DNA from: Ottelia alismoides
Lineage: Eukaryota; Streptophyta; Magnoliopsida; Alismatales; Hydrocharitaceae
Length of the DNA: 64,000 nt
Assembly (NCBI GenBank): GCA_037367405.1
Contig: JAZKJV010011399.1
Coordinates: forward strand, 124,001 to 188,000
Direction: 5' to 3'
The notes under the pieces were generated by a model, which saw nothing but the letters and a program-made list of their open reading frames with translations, searched no databases and had not been told where the DNA came from. Below, piece by piece: positions 11,191 through 22,860 of this stretch (the stretch's first letter is position 1; each line of letters starts with the position of its first letter). The position numbers and the translations under genes were made by a program.

Positions 11191-12520
11191 ATGAATGAAA
11201 AGAGGTTGCAATGCTTAGTGAGAAACAACCTCCTTACATATACGATGAAAGAAAAGCTAGATTGTTAGGTTGGGAAGCATATGAACATCTCCTTCAATAG
11301 GCATCACCTTTAACGAAGATCCAGGCATCGAATTTGGTTCACATTAAAGCTTGTAGTACTTTGAAAGTTCAGTGGTGCACTTTATTTATTACATTTATTG
11401 TTGATTTTTTTAGAAAGGTTTAAGTCTATGCCTTGACGAGGAAGGATCATGACCTTGGATTTTGCAAGGTCTATCACATGCTTATGGATAGACAGACCAG
11501 AAAGAAGTTAAAGTGCATCCATAGTGACAAATGGTGATGAGTACATTTGACCATTTGATGACTACTACATGTCTCATGGTATTTGGTATCAGAAGAGTTT
11601 ACCTAAGATACCTCGGACGAATGGCATAGCAAAGAGAATGAACATGAATCTTGTGGAGAGAATCAGTTGTCTTCTTTCCTTTCTGATGTCAAGTTCCCTG
11701 ATTCATTTTAGTGCGAAGCACTTTATATTGCAGCTCATGTTATTGATCTATCTCTACATGTATCATACCTTTGAATGGTTATGTCCTAACAGTTGTATGG
11801 TATGGAAAGGATGTGTCATACAACCATTTGAGCGTATTTAGATGCAGGGCCTTTGTGCATGTTCCGAAGGATGAAAAGTCTAAGCTGGATGCAAAAACCA
11901 AACAGTGCATCTTCACAGGATATAGCTAAGATGAGCTTGATTATTGATTATATATCCTGTTGAGAAGAATTTAATAATATGCAAGGAAGTATGATCTTCT
12001 CAGAAGATCAAACTACTAAAGTCATCGCGATAGTTGCTAATGATTCTCCCTTGTGCAACTATTATGGAACTGATTCCATTGTAGAATGCTCCAAAATACT
12101 AATCATATGGAGCCGATTCCATTGTCAAATGATGCAACAATGCAGGAGCCAGATGTAGGGGAAGAGTAGGATGGGTCCGACGTATTCATCCATGATGATG
12201 ATTATGGACAAGTTGATGAGAGCTCTTCTTCAGATGCATTAAAACTACAAGCACCCATGAGGAAAATGTGTCCCTCCACTAAATATATTGCACATGAGTA
12301 TGTCTTGTTGAGAGACTATGGTGAACCTAAGTCATGTCAGGAGGCTTTGCAAAACAAGCATGAAGAAAGATGGATAGAATCCATGAAAGAAATGATGGAG
12401 TCCCTTCGTGACAACCATACCTTTAAGCTCCTAAAGTTTCCCAAAGGCAAGAGGGTATTAAGGACCAAGTCGGATTTTAGAGTGAAGCATGATGAATAAT
12501 CTGTAACCCCAAGATACAAA

Positions 12521-14096
12521 GCTTGGTCGATGATGAATCCAAGTTTCATTAGCCCAAGATAAGAAAATTGAACTAATTACCTTAACAAAATATTTGTGCA
12601 TGCATTAGTATAGGATTTGTTATGATTACATGCATATCAATAAGAAACATGGAAATAACACTCAAAAACACCTACAAATATGAAAAAAATCCAGTAATAT
12701 GTAAGAGAAAAACGGACTATATGCATGTATATGTGTGTTGACTGTCCAAAGAACCAAGAAGAAATGGGCATGGCCAAAGAATCCATAAGAAATGGGCATG
12801 CAAGGTCCAGTTTTGACCTTCACCCAAGATCGAGGTCGTGGGCCTCGATCGCCTCAATAATAGGTAGGAAAAAACTTATCAAGAGATACTCTATTATACA
12901 TAATATACACATATACAAATACACATAAACTTCATACTAACATGCATGATTGTCAATTGAATTAAAGCCTTATTTTCCAATATGCATGCATTCTGTGATT
13001 TTATATCTAAAGAATCTAAACCCTGAAGTGATCAGACCCACCTTTGAAGTTATATTTTTAAATATCATAAATTCTAAAAATACTTTAGCAGTGAATCAAG
13101 TTCATCTGTGAAAAGTTGATTCTTAGATCTACGATATAATTATACTAACATATGCAATATTTTATATAGAGCAATCTTGAGCTCCTTTTTCATTCTTTTT
13201 AAATTCTTTATTTTTCTTTATATATTTTGTTATCAATTAAAAAATAAAATTAACAAAATTTTGAAAAATAAAAAGATAAAGATATTAGACTTCAGATCAT
13301 AGGTATAACTGACCTACCAAAAGCAATCTGTATTTTTTTGGATAACATTTGTTGCATCATAACAAAACCACAAAATATACATATATTACTTATTCAATAT
13401 TTCTAGGACAAATACAAAAGTAGGGTTTCAAGAATAAGAAAATAAAATAAAAATAAGAAAGGCTAAAAATCAAGTTAAATGTACCTATAACTACCTTTCT
13501 ATTCTTATGACTCTCGTAATTAAATCAAATTTACAAAAAAAACACACTTGCAGAAACTTACAGATCCCAAAATTGAACAATTTCCATTTTTTAAATTTTT
13601 AATTCGAAATCATTTATCTTCCTTTTTGAATTTTAGAGGGATTTTTAATTTTTTTGAGTGTGATGTGTGCCGCATCATCATTGTATCTTTAATCTCTAGC
13701 CAAGCTCCTTAGGTGACATATAATTCCTGAAGTCCTAAGTTTGACCTAGCTTCATTATGCTTTTCGAGCCCTCAATATTTCCCACAATGTGTAACATGTA
13801 TCCCTGACATCTCCCCCTCACGTGACCTTCATCCCCCCTCCCCCCGTACGAGCTCATCTGAGCCGCATTGGTGTGTAGGCCACAACCTGGAGGCACCACG
13901 AGAAGCAAAGGACCTCAAAGAAGGTCATGAATGTGCCTAGTCCCCAACACTTTGAGTCTAGCTCATGTTTCATGCATAAATTTCTCTCTTTAATGATCCC
14001 TTATGCATCTAATGGACTTACGGTCAAATCTATCATTTTGTATGCCTTCTCGATCATCGATCAAAATCCACCTTTGTTGGCCTCCATTTTCACTCA
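12521..14096. other. AT-rich interval, unrecognised insertion sequence
   Basis: This lies between the copia break at about 12520 and the complete Athila-like element. It is AT-rich, with no ORF that I recognise. The part from 13660 to 14096 is less AT-rich and could be a diverged non-coding piece of another retrotransposon. Together with 31857-32349 and 40008-41544 it belongs to the material inserted into the copia element. Confidence 0.5.
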
Positions 14097-14101
14097 ATGA
14101 C
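14097..14101. repeat. Target site duplication, left (ATGAC)
   Basis: ATGAC immediately precedes TGATGGCC at 14102 and is repeated exactly at 31852-31856 after the right LTR end. A 5-bp duplication is the normal footprint of Ty3 integrase. Confidence 0.92.
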
Positions 14102-17100
14102 TGATGGCCGAAAAATCCCAAGCAACTAAGGTGAAGAAATATAACTACGGTCGTTGCGACCTCAGTCGCTCGAAGACAATTCGGTCAATCAAGAAAATAA
14201 AGGATCAGACCATCAAAACAGAATAAAAATCAAAGGAACTCAATAGTGGCCCTGGCTATTAGATTAGCCTGGTATAGCGACCAGGGTCGGACTCAGGGAG
14301 CACGTGATGGCCTTGCGGCCTATGAAGTAGTCAGAAATGAAAAAAAATAAAATAAAGTGATTTTTGGTGGATTTGTAATCTTTTTATATGTTTTGGATTT
14401 TTAAACTAATTAAGAAAATAGGAAAACAATAAATCAAGCAACTACAAACAATTATTTAATCACTCAAAAATCACCCAAAAAATCAAACAAAAATGTTTTT
14501 TGTGTTTTTTATATTTTTTATGTTTTTGGTTAATTTTTGGGGTTTTTCTGATTTTTATGGAATTTTATAAAAATCAAACAAGGTTGAAAACAAAGGCATT
14601 GTCCAGTCAGACTTGGAGGGCCAAATTAAAATGCAAAATGGCCCTATCAAGGTCTGAAGGTATTTTTCCTGTAAAGTAGAAAATACAAGGAAAAATTAGG
14701 CACTAGAATTATTAATTTTTGATTTTTCTTTTAATTATTAGAATTTTTATGGGTTTTTAAGGGTTTTGTAATATTTATAGGTTTTATAAATTTAAAAATG
14801 ACCAAAATTGGTTAGAAAATCAAACAACACAAAACAAACAATATATAATTTTTTTGTAATTTTTAAAGTTGATTTAATATTTTTGGTGATTTTTAAAGCT
14901 AGACAGTAAAAAAATGTGTGTTTTTGAATTTTTAAAAATAGTAAAAAGAATAAAAAAGTCTCCAAAATTTGAGAAAATTTTACACCATGGCAGGAGCCAT
15001 GTATCAAATTTTCATCAAATTTGGAGTAGGTTTGCTATTTTATTAAAAATAAAAACAAAGGCACAGTGCACAGGGACCTATCTGCAAACAAAATAAAGTT
15101 CTGGGCCCTAGAAGTAACAAGGCTGGAAACTGAGGACCTAAAATGCAAAAATGTCCCCAGGACCACGCACGATACACGTGACTCAGGCCTGGAGGGACCT
15201 TTTTGTCATTCCTATTTTAAAACATCCAATCAATAACACATGAAAAGCTCGGGATGAAAACTGCAAATGTACCACTAAAACACGTGGCGAAGCACGTGGC
15301 CACTATAAACAGGGGTATACAAGCAAATAGCAGAAATAGAAGGGTCCTCGATGCAATATTCACAAAAATAAAAGAAATACTAAACGTATTTACAGGACTA
15401 GATAATAAATGCAAAAACTACAGGGGCCTAAGAGCAATTACCCCTTATTATATGTCGAGGGATGGATGCGCGCCACATGCTGGATCTGACGGTCGAAGAA
15501 GTGCGGCGCACAACAAAGTAAACCCTCGACGCGATCGAGCGGCTGGGAAGCTCCCACGTGGAAGATCGGGCGGCTGTGATGCGACGTGGGTATGCGAAGG
15601 GTCCTAGTTCGGATCGGACGGAGGAGGTTTAGCCACGTGGATGATCGGACGTCTCCTGTGTGACGTGCTAAACCTCGCTGAACTGACGGTCGAGATCCAC
15701 CCTCTGATGATCGAACGGCTGGCGCGGCTCCTCGAATGGACGTCTGAGATCTGATCTGGAGTTGGAGGGAGATCGAACGGCTCTGGAGGATGCACGAAGA
15801 ACAAGCGGCCGGCGAACTTTGCCGGCCCGGTGCACGCACGGTGACCCTCCTCGCGGGCTGCTAATGATCGAAGAAGATGCGCCTGGGCCTCCCGCGTCTG
15901 AGTACACCCTCCGATGGTGCAACGGAGCTCCGGAGAGCTCAAGCGGCACCGGCGGAGGTGGAGCTATTGCTCCTGACTGTCCGAGCCCTCAGATGGGCTT
16001 GGATGGACCTGCAAAGCAAAGCAACAAGCTCCTGGGTCGAGGGCAAAGTGCCTCGACCCGGTTAGCGGTGGTGGAGGTGAACGGTGCGCGCGGGCGAACG
16101 AGCTCCGGCGAAGCGACGGCGATGAAGCTCGATACCCAGATCCTGTGCGAACTGGGGTGAATGGATGGGTGTAGAAGATGCGTGGGGGAAAGGCGAAGGT
16201 GGTGGGTGATTCCGATGACCGAGATGTAGGCGAGGGTGGTCGGAATCAGAGGTCGTCGATGACGGAGCGATTTGGGCGAAAAGCTAAATTAGAGAAATAG
16301 GAAAGGAAAGAAGGCTACCTACTGGTTGAGGTCGACTGTGGAAGAGTTGGGGAAGCTCCAGGTCCTAGCCTCGAGGGCCGTCGATGCCCGAGGCTCGAGC
16401 ACCACGTCTGGGCGGCGCGCGGCGGTGTGAAGCTGTCGGATCAGTGGTCCGTCCACTCCTTCCTCGCTGCGACACGACCACTCGCAAGCTGTCACTCCGG
16501 CGGTGGCTGTCGAGGTCCTAGGGTTGAATGAAATGATCCAAAGATGCGTGAAATGCGGCCGGAGCTGATGCTTTATACGCGGGAAGGTCCGGGAAGAAAG
16601 GGTCGGGTCCGGCTTGGTGAAGCACGGACCCCTAGGAAATGTGTCGGGCGAGGTTCTCGGATATCTGGAGAGTGATCGGAGCTCGAGGTTTGGCGATTTG
16701 GTGATCGGGTCGAGCAGGAATAATTTGGCGAAAATGGGTCGGGCGTGCATGACCCGTGGGAAGTGGTCCAAGGGGGGAGTTGACCGGGGGGTCAACATCC
16801 CCCGTGGACCAATCAGAGCGGGCCATGTCAGAAAGATTTAAAAATTCGATTAAAAATAGAAAATGGCTGAATTATTAAAAACTCAAAACATGAAAAATAT
16901 TTATTTCATTTTTTCTATTTTTTGTGATTTTTAATTATTTTTTTGAAATATAAATTAGGTATATACATTATAGTACTATATATAGGTATATACATAATAT
17001 GGATTTTTAATTTTTGATTTTTAATTAATTATTTTTGTACATTTTTATTCCCATTTTATATTTTATTTATTTATAGCATAAAATTAGGAATAAAAAGGTG

Positions 17101-17769
17101 TTTTCATTTTATTTTTATTATTTATTTACAAGGGTTAAATAAATAGGTATATACATTTATATACATGGTATATATACAATGTTCTTTTTGGTTTTTATTT
17201 TTGTTATTTTTATTTAATTTTTGTTTTTATAGTTTTTATTTTATTTATTTACACCATGAAATATGGAATATATACAAATTTTCTGAAATTTTGATTTATT
17301 TAATTACAAGGTAAAATAAATATAGAAGTGAGTTTATATGCATGGTGAATATGTACAAGGGAGATTATTTTTAGTTTCTTTTTAATTTTTCTATTTTTAT
17401 TTTGATTTTGTATTTACAAATATTTACAAATATGTACAAACCCATTTTTATTTTATTTTTAGAGGAAAATATTATTATTATATTTACAAGTATATTTACA
17501 CACATGAGCTCCCTATCTCTCTCTACTTTGGCTTTTATGCGGTCAGGCGCATGCTAAGCCCTCCCTTGGGATTAGGTTGCTCAATATTTATTCTATATAT
17601 CTCCCTCTTTTTCTTTTAATTCTTTATTCTTTTATTTTTGCACAAAACATGCTAATTATTAGTTTTTACACTACGCATGCTTTTTGGTAATTATTTGTAT
17701 TTACAAACATATACATGTATTGCAAAGGTTTTTGTAGCTAAAATATAAGAATAAAGAGTGATGAAATCA
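14102..17769 (-). repeat. 3' LTR of the complete Athila-like element
   Basis: 3668 bp. On the minus strand it begins TGATTTCATCACTC and ends TTTTTCGGCCATCA. Compared with the other LTR it lacks 9 bp inside the terminal palindrome at its start. The GC-rich block (about 15440-16840) contains the conserved TATA box at 16572-16577. A 117-codon ORF on + (15254-15607) is present in both LTR copies only because they are duplicates. Confidence 0.93.
16572..16577 (-). promoter_or_regulatory. LTR promoter TATA box
   Basis: TATAAA on the minus strand in the context CGTATAAAGC, at the position matching 7554-7559 and 30641-30646 in the related LTRs. Confidence 0.55.
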
Positions 17770-19926
17770 CCTCCCTATACTTAACTTTGCTAGTCCCTTA
17801 GCAAACACTTATTTGAAAAAGAAGTGAAAAAGAGAAAGAAAAAGAAAAAGAGGAGAATGTACATGGATCAAGGTTGAATATTAAACTTGCCTTCATTAAA
17901 TTGAATTATGGAGCTCGATCAGATCTTTGGATTATTAATGTGTCGGAACCTTATTTGGACTTAAGTTTAAAACTCAACAGCCTCTAAGTTCCACTAATCT
18001 ATAATCAAGACTCCTCAATAATCCAGGTCAGAACAAGTCTACAAACACAAACCCTGAAGACCATGAATCTTTCCTTGTACTGTGAATGTGAAGTATAAGC
18101 TCTCCACCTCAGAAATGGCAACTTGACAACCCTCCCCAACAAGGTAACTCTATGACCCCAATCTGGCCACTCTTTCCTCGAGGAGCGGGGTATTCCCTTC
18201 TAAGTTCAAGTTCAACCGGCTCAAGAAGAGGGGGAAGAAGAGAATGGACCATGGTCAGTGTAGCCATGTATCCTTGGGAGCTCAACCAGTGTAGCTAAGT
18301 CTCCCTGCTGCAAGCTACATAAGGTGGGACATGAATCTCAAGCTTTGCTTATTGCACTATATACATACTCTGGTGGGATTATCATTTTCTATCGGACCCA
18401 CCACTTTTTTGAAGTTATTTTCTTTTTACCCCTGTTTTTTTATTCATTTTTTTCTTTTTTTTTCTTTTTCTCTTTTTCTCTTTTATTCATGTTTTTTCTT
18501 TTTTTTTCAAGTGCATCTGTACAACATATACATGTGCAGCATATATACAAGGAGTTTTTCCTCTTGAGCCAGTAGACTATCCCTCTTTTGAAGCATTATT
18601 GCAACCCACAACTCCCGTCGTTGGACCTCTTGGTAACCAGACCAAGTTGAGATGCACTTCCTTCACTAAAAGAAGAAGAGAGGTTCCGCCTAGAAGTACT
18701 ACCCTCATATGCTACCCCAAGTCAAGGAAGACTGCCTCCTCACCACCTCATCCGTAGAGAGATCGGTGCAAAGTGTTGGTCCAAGTAAAGCCATTGTCTA
18801 TATGAGTCATGTGTGTGTTGTTAAGTGCTCTACTTAGGCTCATTGAGATGACATGTGATCATAGCCTAGTGGACTCAAAGAATTAAGTCTCCATGGACCT
18901 GAAAAGCCTTAAACCTAAGCCCTATAAGGTTCCTCATAGAAATTAGGTGGATTAAGATCTTAATCAAGCTCCATTTCCCAATTTAATTCCAGGCTAGTTT
19001 AAATGTCAACTATGATCCAGGAAAAACTATATACATATATACAAAGATGCTATTTACACAATATTTACAAACATGCAAAAATTTTTGAAAAATGTTTTGA
19101 AATCATGGATGTATGCGTGAATGCAAGTTTTGCAAAATATTTACACACATTTACACAAGATTTTTGCAAACTTTTGATTTTCAAAACATTTTGGAAAAAT
19201 TTTGTACTATATACATAATTTTGATATGCAAAATATTTACACAAACTTTACACAAAAAGATTTTGAAAACATTTTTACAAAAATAATTTGTTCACTAGCT
19301 ATGTATGTGCGAATAAAAGAATGTTTATTTACAGGAAAAAATTTTAATTTTTGTGGATTTTAGGTTTTTAGCCATTTTTATTTATTAACACACTCACACA
19401 AAGTACGAGTTATGGCTAAAGTATATATGAAATATATACACACCCCCTATACTTAGCTCGAACGATGTCCTCAGAGTCAAGAGCGATGAAGAAGACATAA
19501 CTCGTGCTTAGTATAGGGAAGTGAAAAGGAAGGCTATATACAAAGACGAATGAATGAATAGAATATCAAGAAGATCTCGGCTTTTCCCCCTGTACTTAGG
19601 ATCAAATAATCCTAAGTATAGCAGGTTGTACACAAAGGAAAAACCGAGTGGAGAATGTACAGGGCCTACCCCCCTATACTTAGGGTAAAATATCCCTAAG
19701 TATAGGCAGCAAAACAGGGGTAAAATGAATCAAAAGAAATACCCAAAGGGCCTACATCCCCCCTATACTTAGGGTAAAGCACACCCTAAGTATAGCATAA
19801 TCAAAGATGACAAACGGGATGTGGGACTAAAGAATGGAATGATATGGACATCTGGATCTATACAGGTCGGGAGAACAATGATAATCAGGCGTGAGATGCA
19901 ATAGATGTGAGTCAAGAGACCACATC
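17770..19926 (-). other. Non-coding tract between pol and 3' LTR with polypurine tract
   Basis: On the minus strand, pol ends at 19927 and the LTR begins at 17769. The polypurine tract is at 17770-17784 (on + CCTCCCTATACTTAA), a slightly altered copy of the family motif. No env-like ORF is present. The tract corresponds to 4251-6332 in inverse orientation, including a pyrimidine/purine-rich run near 17815-17855. Confidence 0.75.
19443..19795 (-). repeat. Array of PPT-like hairpins
   Basis: Four copies of the motif that reads AAGTATAGGGGG on the minus strand: 19443-19455 (lone arm, partner near 19506-19515), 19586-19621 (stem around ACTTAGGAT and ATCCTAAGT), 19669-19706 and 19757-19795 (stem TATACTTAGGGT with ACCCTAAGTATA). 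It matches the array at 4383-4733 in number and order, so the structure predates the split of the two copies. Confidence 0.82.
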
Positions 19927-21546
19927 TCACGCAAAATGAATAGGGGCAACATCAACGACCCGCGGCTCATGATCTAGAAATGGCTTGAGCAGCTGGCCGT
20001 TCACTCGGAAGGTACTCTCAGAAGACAACTCGGGTATATCAATGCTACCGTTGTCGTGTACCTTTCTCACTAGATATGGGCCCTTCCATTTGCTCTGTAG
20101 CTTCCCTGGAAATAGACGAAGCCTAGCATCAAACAACCATACTCTCTTTCCAGGCTCAAAATGCTTGTGGCTGATATGAGAATCATGTCACTCCTTCACT
20201 CTCTCCTTGTATTGTAGGCTGTTTGATAAGGCGGTATCTCTAAGCTCCTCCAAGGCTGCTAACTCTGCCCTCCTCTGGTCTCCTACACTATCTGGATCCA
20301 TAAGAATGTCTGTAACTGCCCAAAGTGACCTGTGTCTGAGCTCAGCAGGTAAATGGCATGGCTTGCCATATACGAGGTGAAAGGGAGATGTGCCCAAAGG
20401 TGTCTTGAAAGACGTCCTATATGCCCACAAGACCGAGTCCAAAAGCTGTGACCAATCCTTTCGGTCAGGGCGGACGACTTTCTGCAAAATAGTCTTGAAC
20501 TCCCTGTTCGACACCTCGGCTAGACCATTCGTTTGTGGATGGTATGGAGTGGCAACTCGATGGTCTATGCCGAACTCGATAGCAAGGGCCTTTACCTGGT
20601 CGTTGATGAAATGAGACCCCCCGTCTGAAATCAATACTCGAGGTACCCCGAACCGCGTGATAATGTGCTTCCTCAAAAATCTACAAACTGTCCTGGCATC
20701 AGCAGTTCGGGCGGGGATGGCCTCAAGACTCACATAATCAACGGCCAACAGAATGTACTCAAATCCCTGGCTCTTAGGGAATGGACCCATGAAATCGATG
20801 CCCCATGCGTCAAAAACCTCACAGAAGTGAATGGGCTGCATCGGCATCATATCACGCTGTCCACAAGTACACATCCTCTGACAGTCAGTACACCTCTTCA
20901 CGAACTCATCAGAGTCCTTGAAGAGGGTAGGCCACCACAAGCCGAAATGGAGCACTTTCTGTGCCGTTCTCCTCCCTGAGTGATGTCCTCCTGCCTCAAG
21001 CTTGTGGCAGTAAGTGAGGACGCTATGGTGCTCCTCCTGAGGAATGCATCTACGCCAGACGCTATCCCCTCCTTCGTGGTAAAGGATGGGATCCTCCCAG
21101 TGGTAGGACTTGGCCTTCGCGAGGAAGGTCTCAAGCCTCTGCCTGGGCCAATCTTGTGGAACTTTCTTAGCAACAAGAAAGTTCACAATATGGGCATACC
21201 ATGGGAGAGAGGCGATAGCAAGGATCGCCTCATCTGGGAAGGTCTCACAAATAGGGTCAATCAAATCAGAATCCTCAAGATGCTCTAATCGGGAGAGATG
21301 ATCCGCCACCACATTCTTGACTCCAGGCTTATCCTTGATCTCAATGTCAAACTCCTGGAGTAGAAGGATCCATCTAGTCAGTCTGGCCTTGGCATCCTTC
21401 TTTGCCATGAGGTACCTGATGGCGGTATGATCAGTAAACAGGGTCACTCTAGATCCAATAATGTACGATCTGAACTTATCTAGGGCAAACACTACGGCTA
21501 GCATCTCCTTCTCTGTGACTGTGAAGTTCCGCTGCGCGGAATCCAA
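19927..21546 (-). pseudogene. Athila-like pol, RNase H end and integrase
   Basis: Same frame as the rest of pol. It contains the RNase H motifs EKEML and FTDHTA and the end ADHLSRLE, then the integrase zinc finger (HKLEAGGHH to CTDCQRM), and the DDE core with [16 protein letters not shown] and AEVSNREFK. The C-terminal domain runs to TGA at 19927-19929 and has no chromodomain. An in-frame TGA just after ERVKE (about 20185) falls where Trp occurs in the sister copy. Otherwise it is intact for 452 codons, making it the best-preserved part of this element. Confidence 0.92.
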
Positions 21547-22860
21547 TGTGCGGCTAGCGTAGTGGATAGCAAATGGGACTCCATCCCTCCTTTATCCCAG
21601 CACGGCCCCCACGGCAAAATCAGAGGTATCTGTCATGATCTCGAATGGGAGAGACCAATCAGGCAGCTGGAGAACAGGAGCCTCAATAATACATCTCTTG
21701 AGAGTCTCGAAGGATGAAAGACACTTGTCATAGACACGGAACTCGGTGTCTTTCGTCAGCAGGTCAGTCAACGGTCGGGCAATCCTACTGAAATCATGAA
21801 TGAATCGTCATTAGAAACCGACGTGCCCTAGGAATGACCGTAACTGCCGCAAATTGGACGGCGGTGCGAGTTTTCTAATGACATCTACCTTGGCCGGATC
21901 AACCTCCATGCCCCTGTTGGAGATGATATGGCCAAGCATCGTCCCTTGAGTCACCATGAAGTGACTCTTCTCCCAAGATAACACCAAGTGAACCTCTATA
22001 CATCGCTTAAGTACTCAGTCTAGGCAGTCAAGACAGGAGTCGAATCCATCGTCGTAAATCGAGAAATCATCCATGAAGACCACCAAGCACTCCCCTACCA
22101 TGTCCGAAAAGATCGACAACATGCATCTCTGAAAAGTCACAGGGGCATTGCATAACCCAAATGGCATGCGTCGGAAGGCGTATGTGCCGAAGGGACAGGT
22201 AAAGGTAGTCTTGTCCTGGTCCTCGAGAGCGATGGCCACCTGGTTGTAGCCCGAGTACCCATCCAGAAAACAGTAGTGGCTCTTCCCCGCCAGTCTCTCA
22301 ATGATCTGATCTATAAAGGGCAGGGGGGGATGATCCTTCTTGGTGGCCTGGTTGAGTCTCCTGTAATCAACGCATACCCGCCAAGAAGTGGGTACCCGTG
22401 TAGCAATCTCCTCTCCAGACTCACTGACCACTGTAGTGATGTCTGTCTTCTTGGGCACCACATGCAAAGGGCTGACCCACTTGGAGTCGGAGATGGGGTA
22501 GATAAAATCGGCACTCCACCATTTTGATATTTCCTTCATGACAACCTCTCTCAGATTCGGGTTCAGCCACCGCTGGAACTCACGCGACGGCTTCGCCTCA
22601 TCCTCGAGATAGATATGGTGGGAGCACATGGCTGGACTTATCCCCTGGAGATCTGCTACGCTCCATCATATCGCCTTGCGGTTCTTTTCAAGAACCCCCA
22701 TCAGACGGGATTCCTGCTCTCCAGTCAAATCAGCGGAGATAATGACTGGGTACATCTCATGCTCACCCGCAAGGAACCTATACTTCAGCGATGCAGGAAG
22801 TGGCTTCAGCTCTGGACAACTGGGTGCTGGTGGATCTGGACTCTAAAAAGTCTGTGTGAA
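21547..22860 (-). pseudogene. Athila-like pol, reverse transcriptase
   Basis: The RT domain is on the minus strand, with FLDGYSGYNQ, MPFGLCNAP and the catalytic FMDDF (near 22065-22080). It is open for 204 codons (22015-22629) and then broken by several stops in the thumb and early RNase H (TGA at 22015-22017; two adjacent stops near 21808-21813; TAA near 21593). Upstream stops lie near 22673 and 22852. Most stops equal C-to-T or G-to-A changes relative to the + strand copy, but two (near 21811 and 22673) need a transversion. All pieces share one frame. Confidence 0.9.

Larger units (their letters stand above)
10490..12520 (+). pseudogene. Decayed Ty1/copia pol, 5' half (gag-pre-integrase, integrase, start of RT)
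   Basis: Pieces in all three + frames line up with copia Pol in order. The GAG-pre-integrase strand lies at about 10535-10640 (translated GASNIVLQNASGALLMLKDV, then NLISIGNLDKG). After the plastid insertion comes the integrase zinc-binding tail near 11200-11300. The integrase core spans about 11330-11720 with KCIHSDNGDEY near 11514 and a later PRTNGIAKRMN. The post-core region (HVPKDEKSKLDAKT) is near 11857, and the RT lead-in 12257-12520 reads EALQNKHEERWIESMKE and ends in PRYKA. Many stops and frameshifts show an old copy. The text breaks off near 12520 and appears to resume at about 41545. Confidence 0.82.

Noticed and set aside
15254..15607. 117-codon ORF present in both LTRs of the complete Athila-like element (also 29322-29675)
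   Set aside because: The two LTRs are recent duplicates, so conservation says nothing about coding. It straddles the AT-rich to GC-rich boundary and has no recognisable protein.
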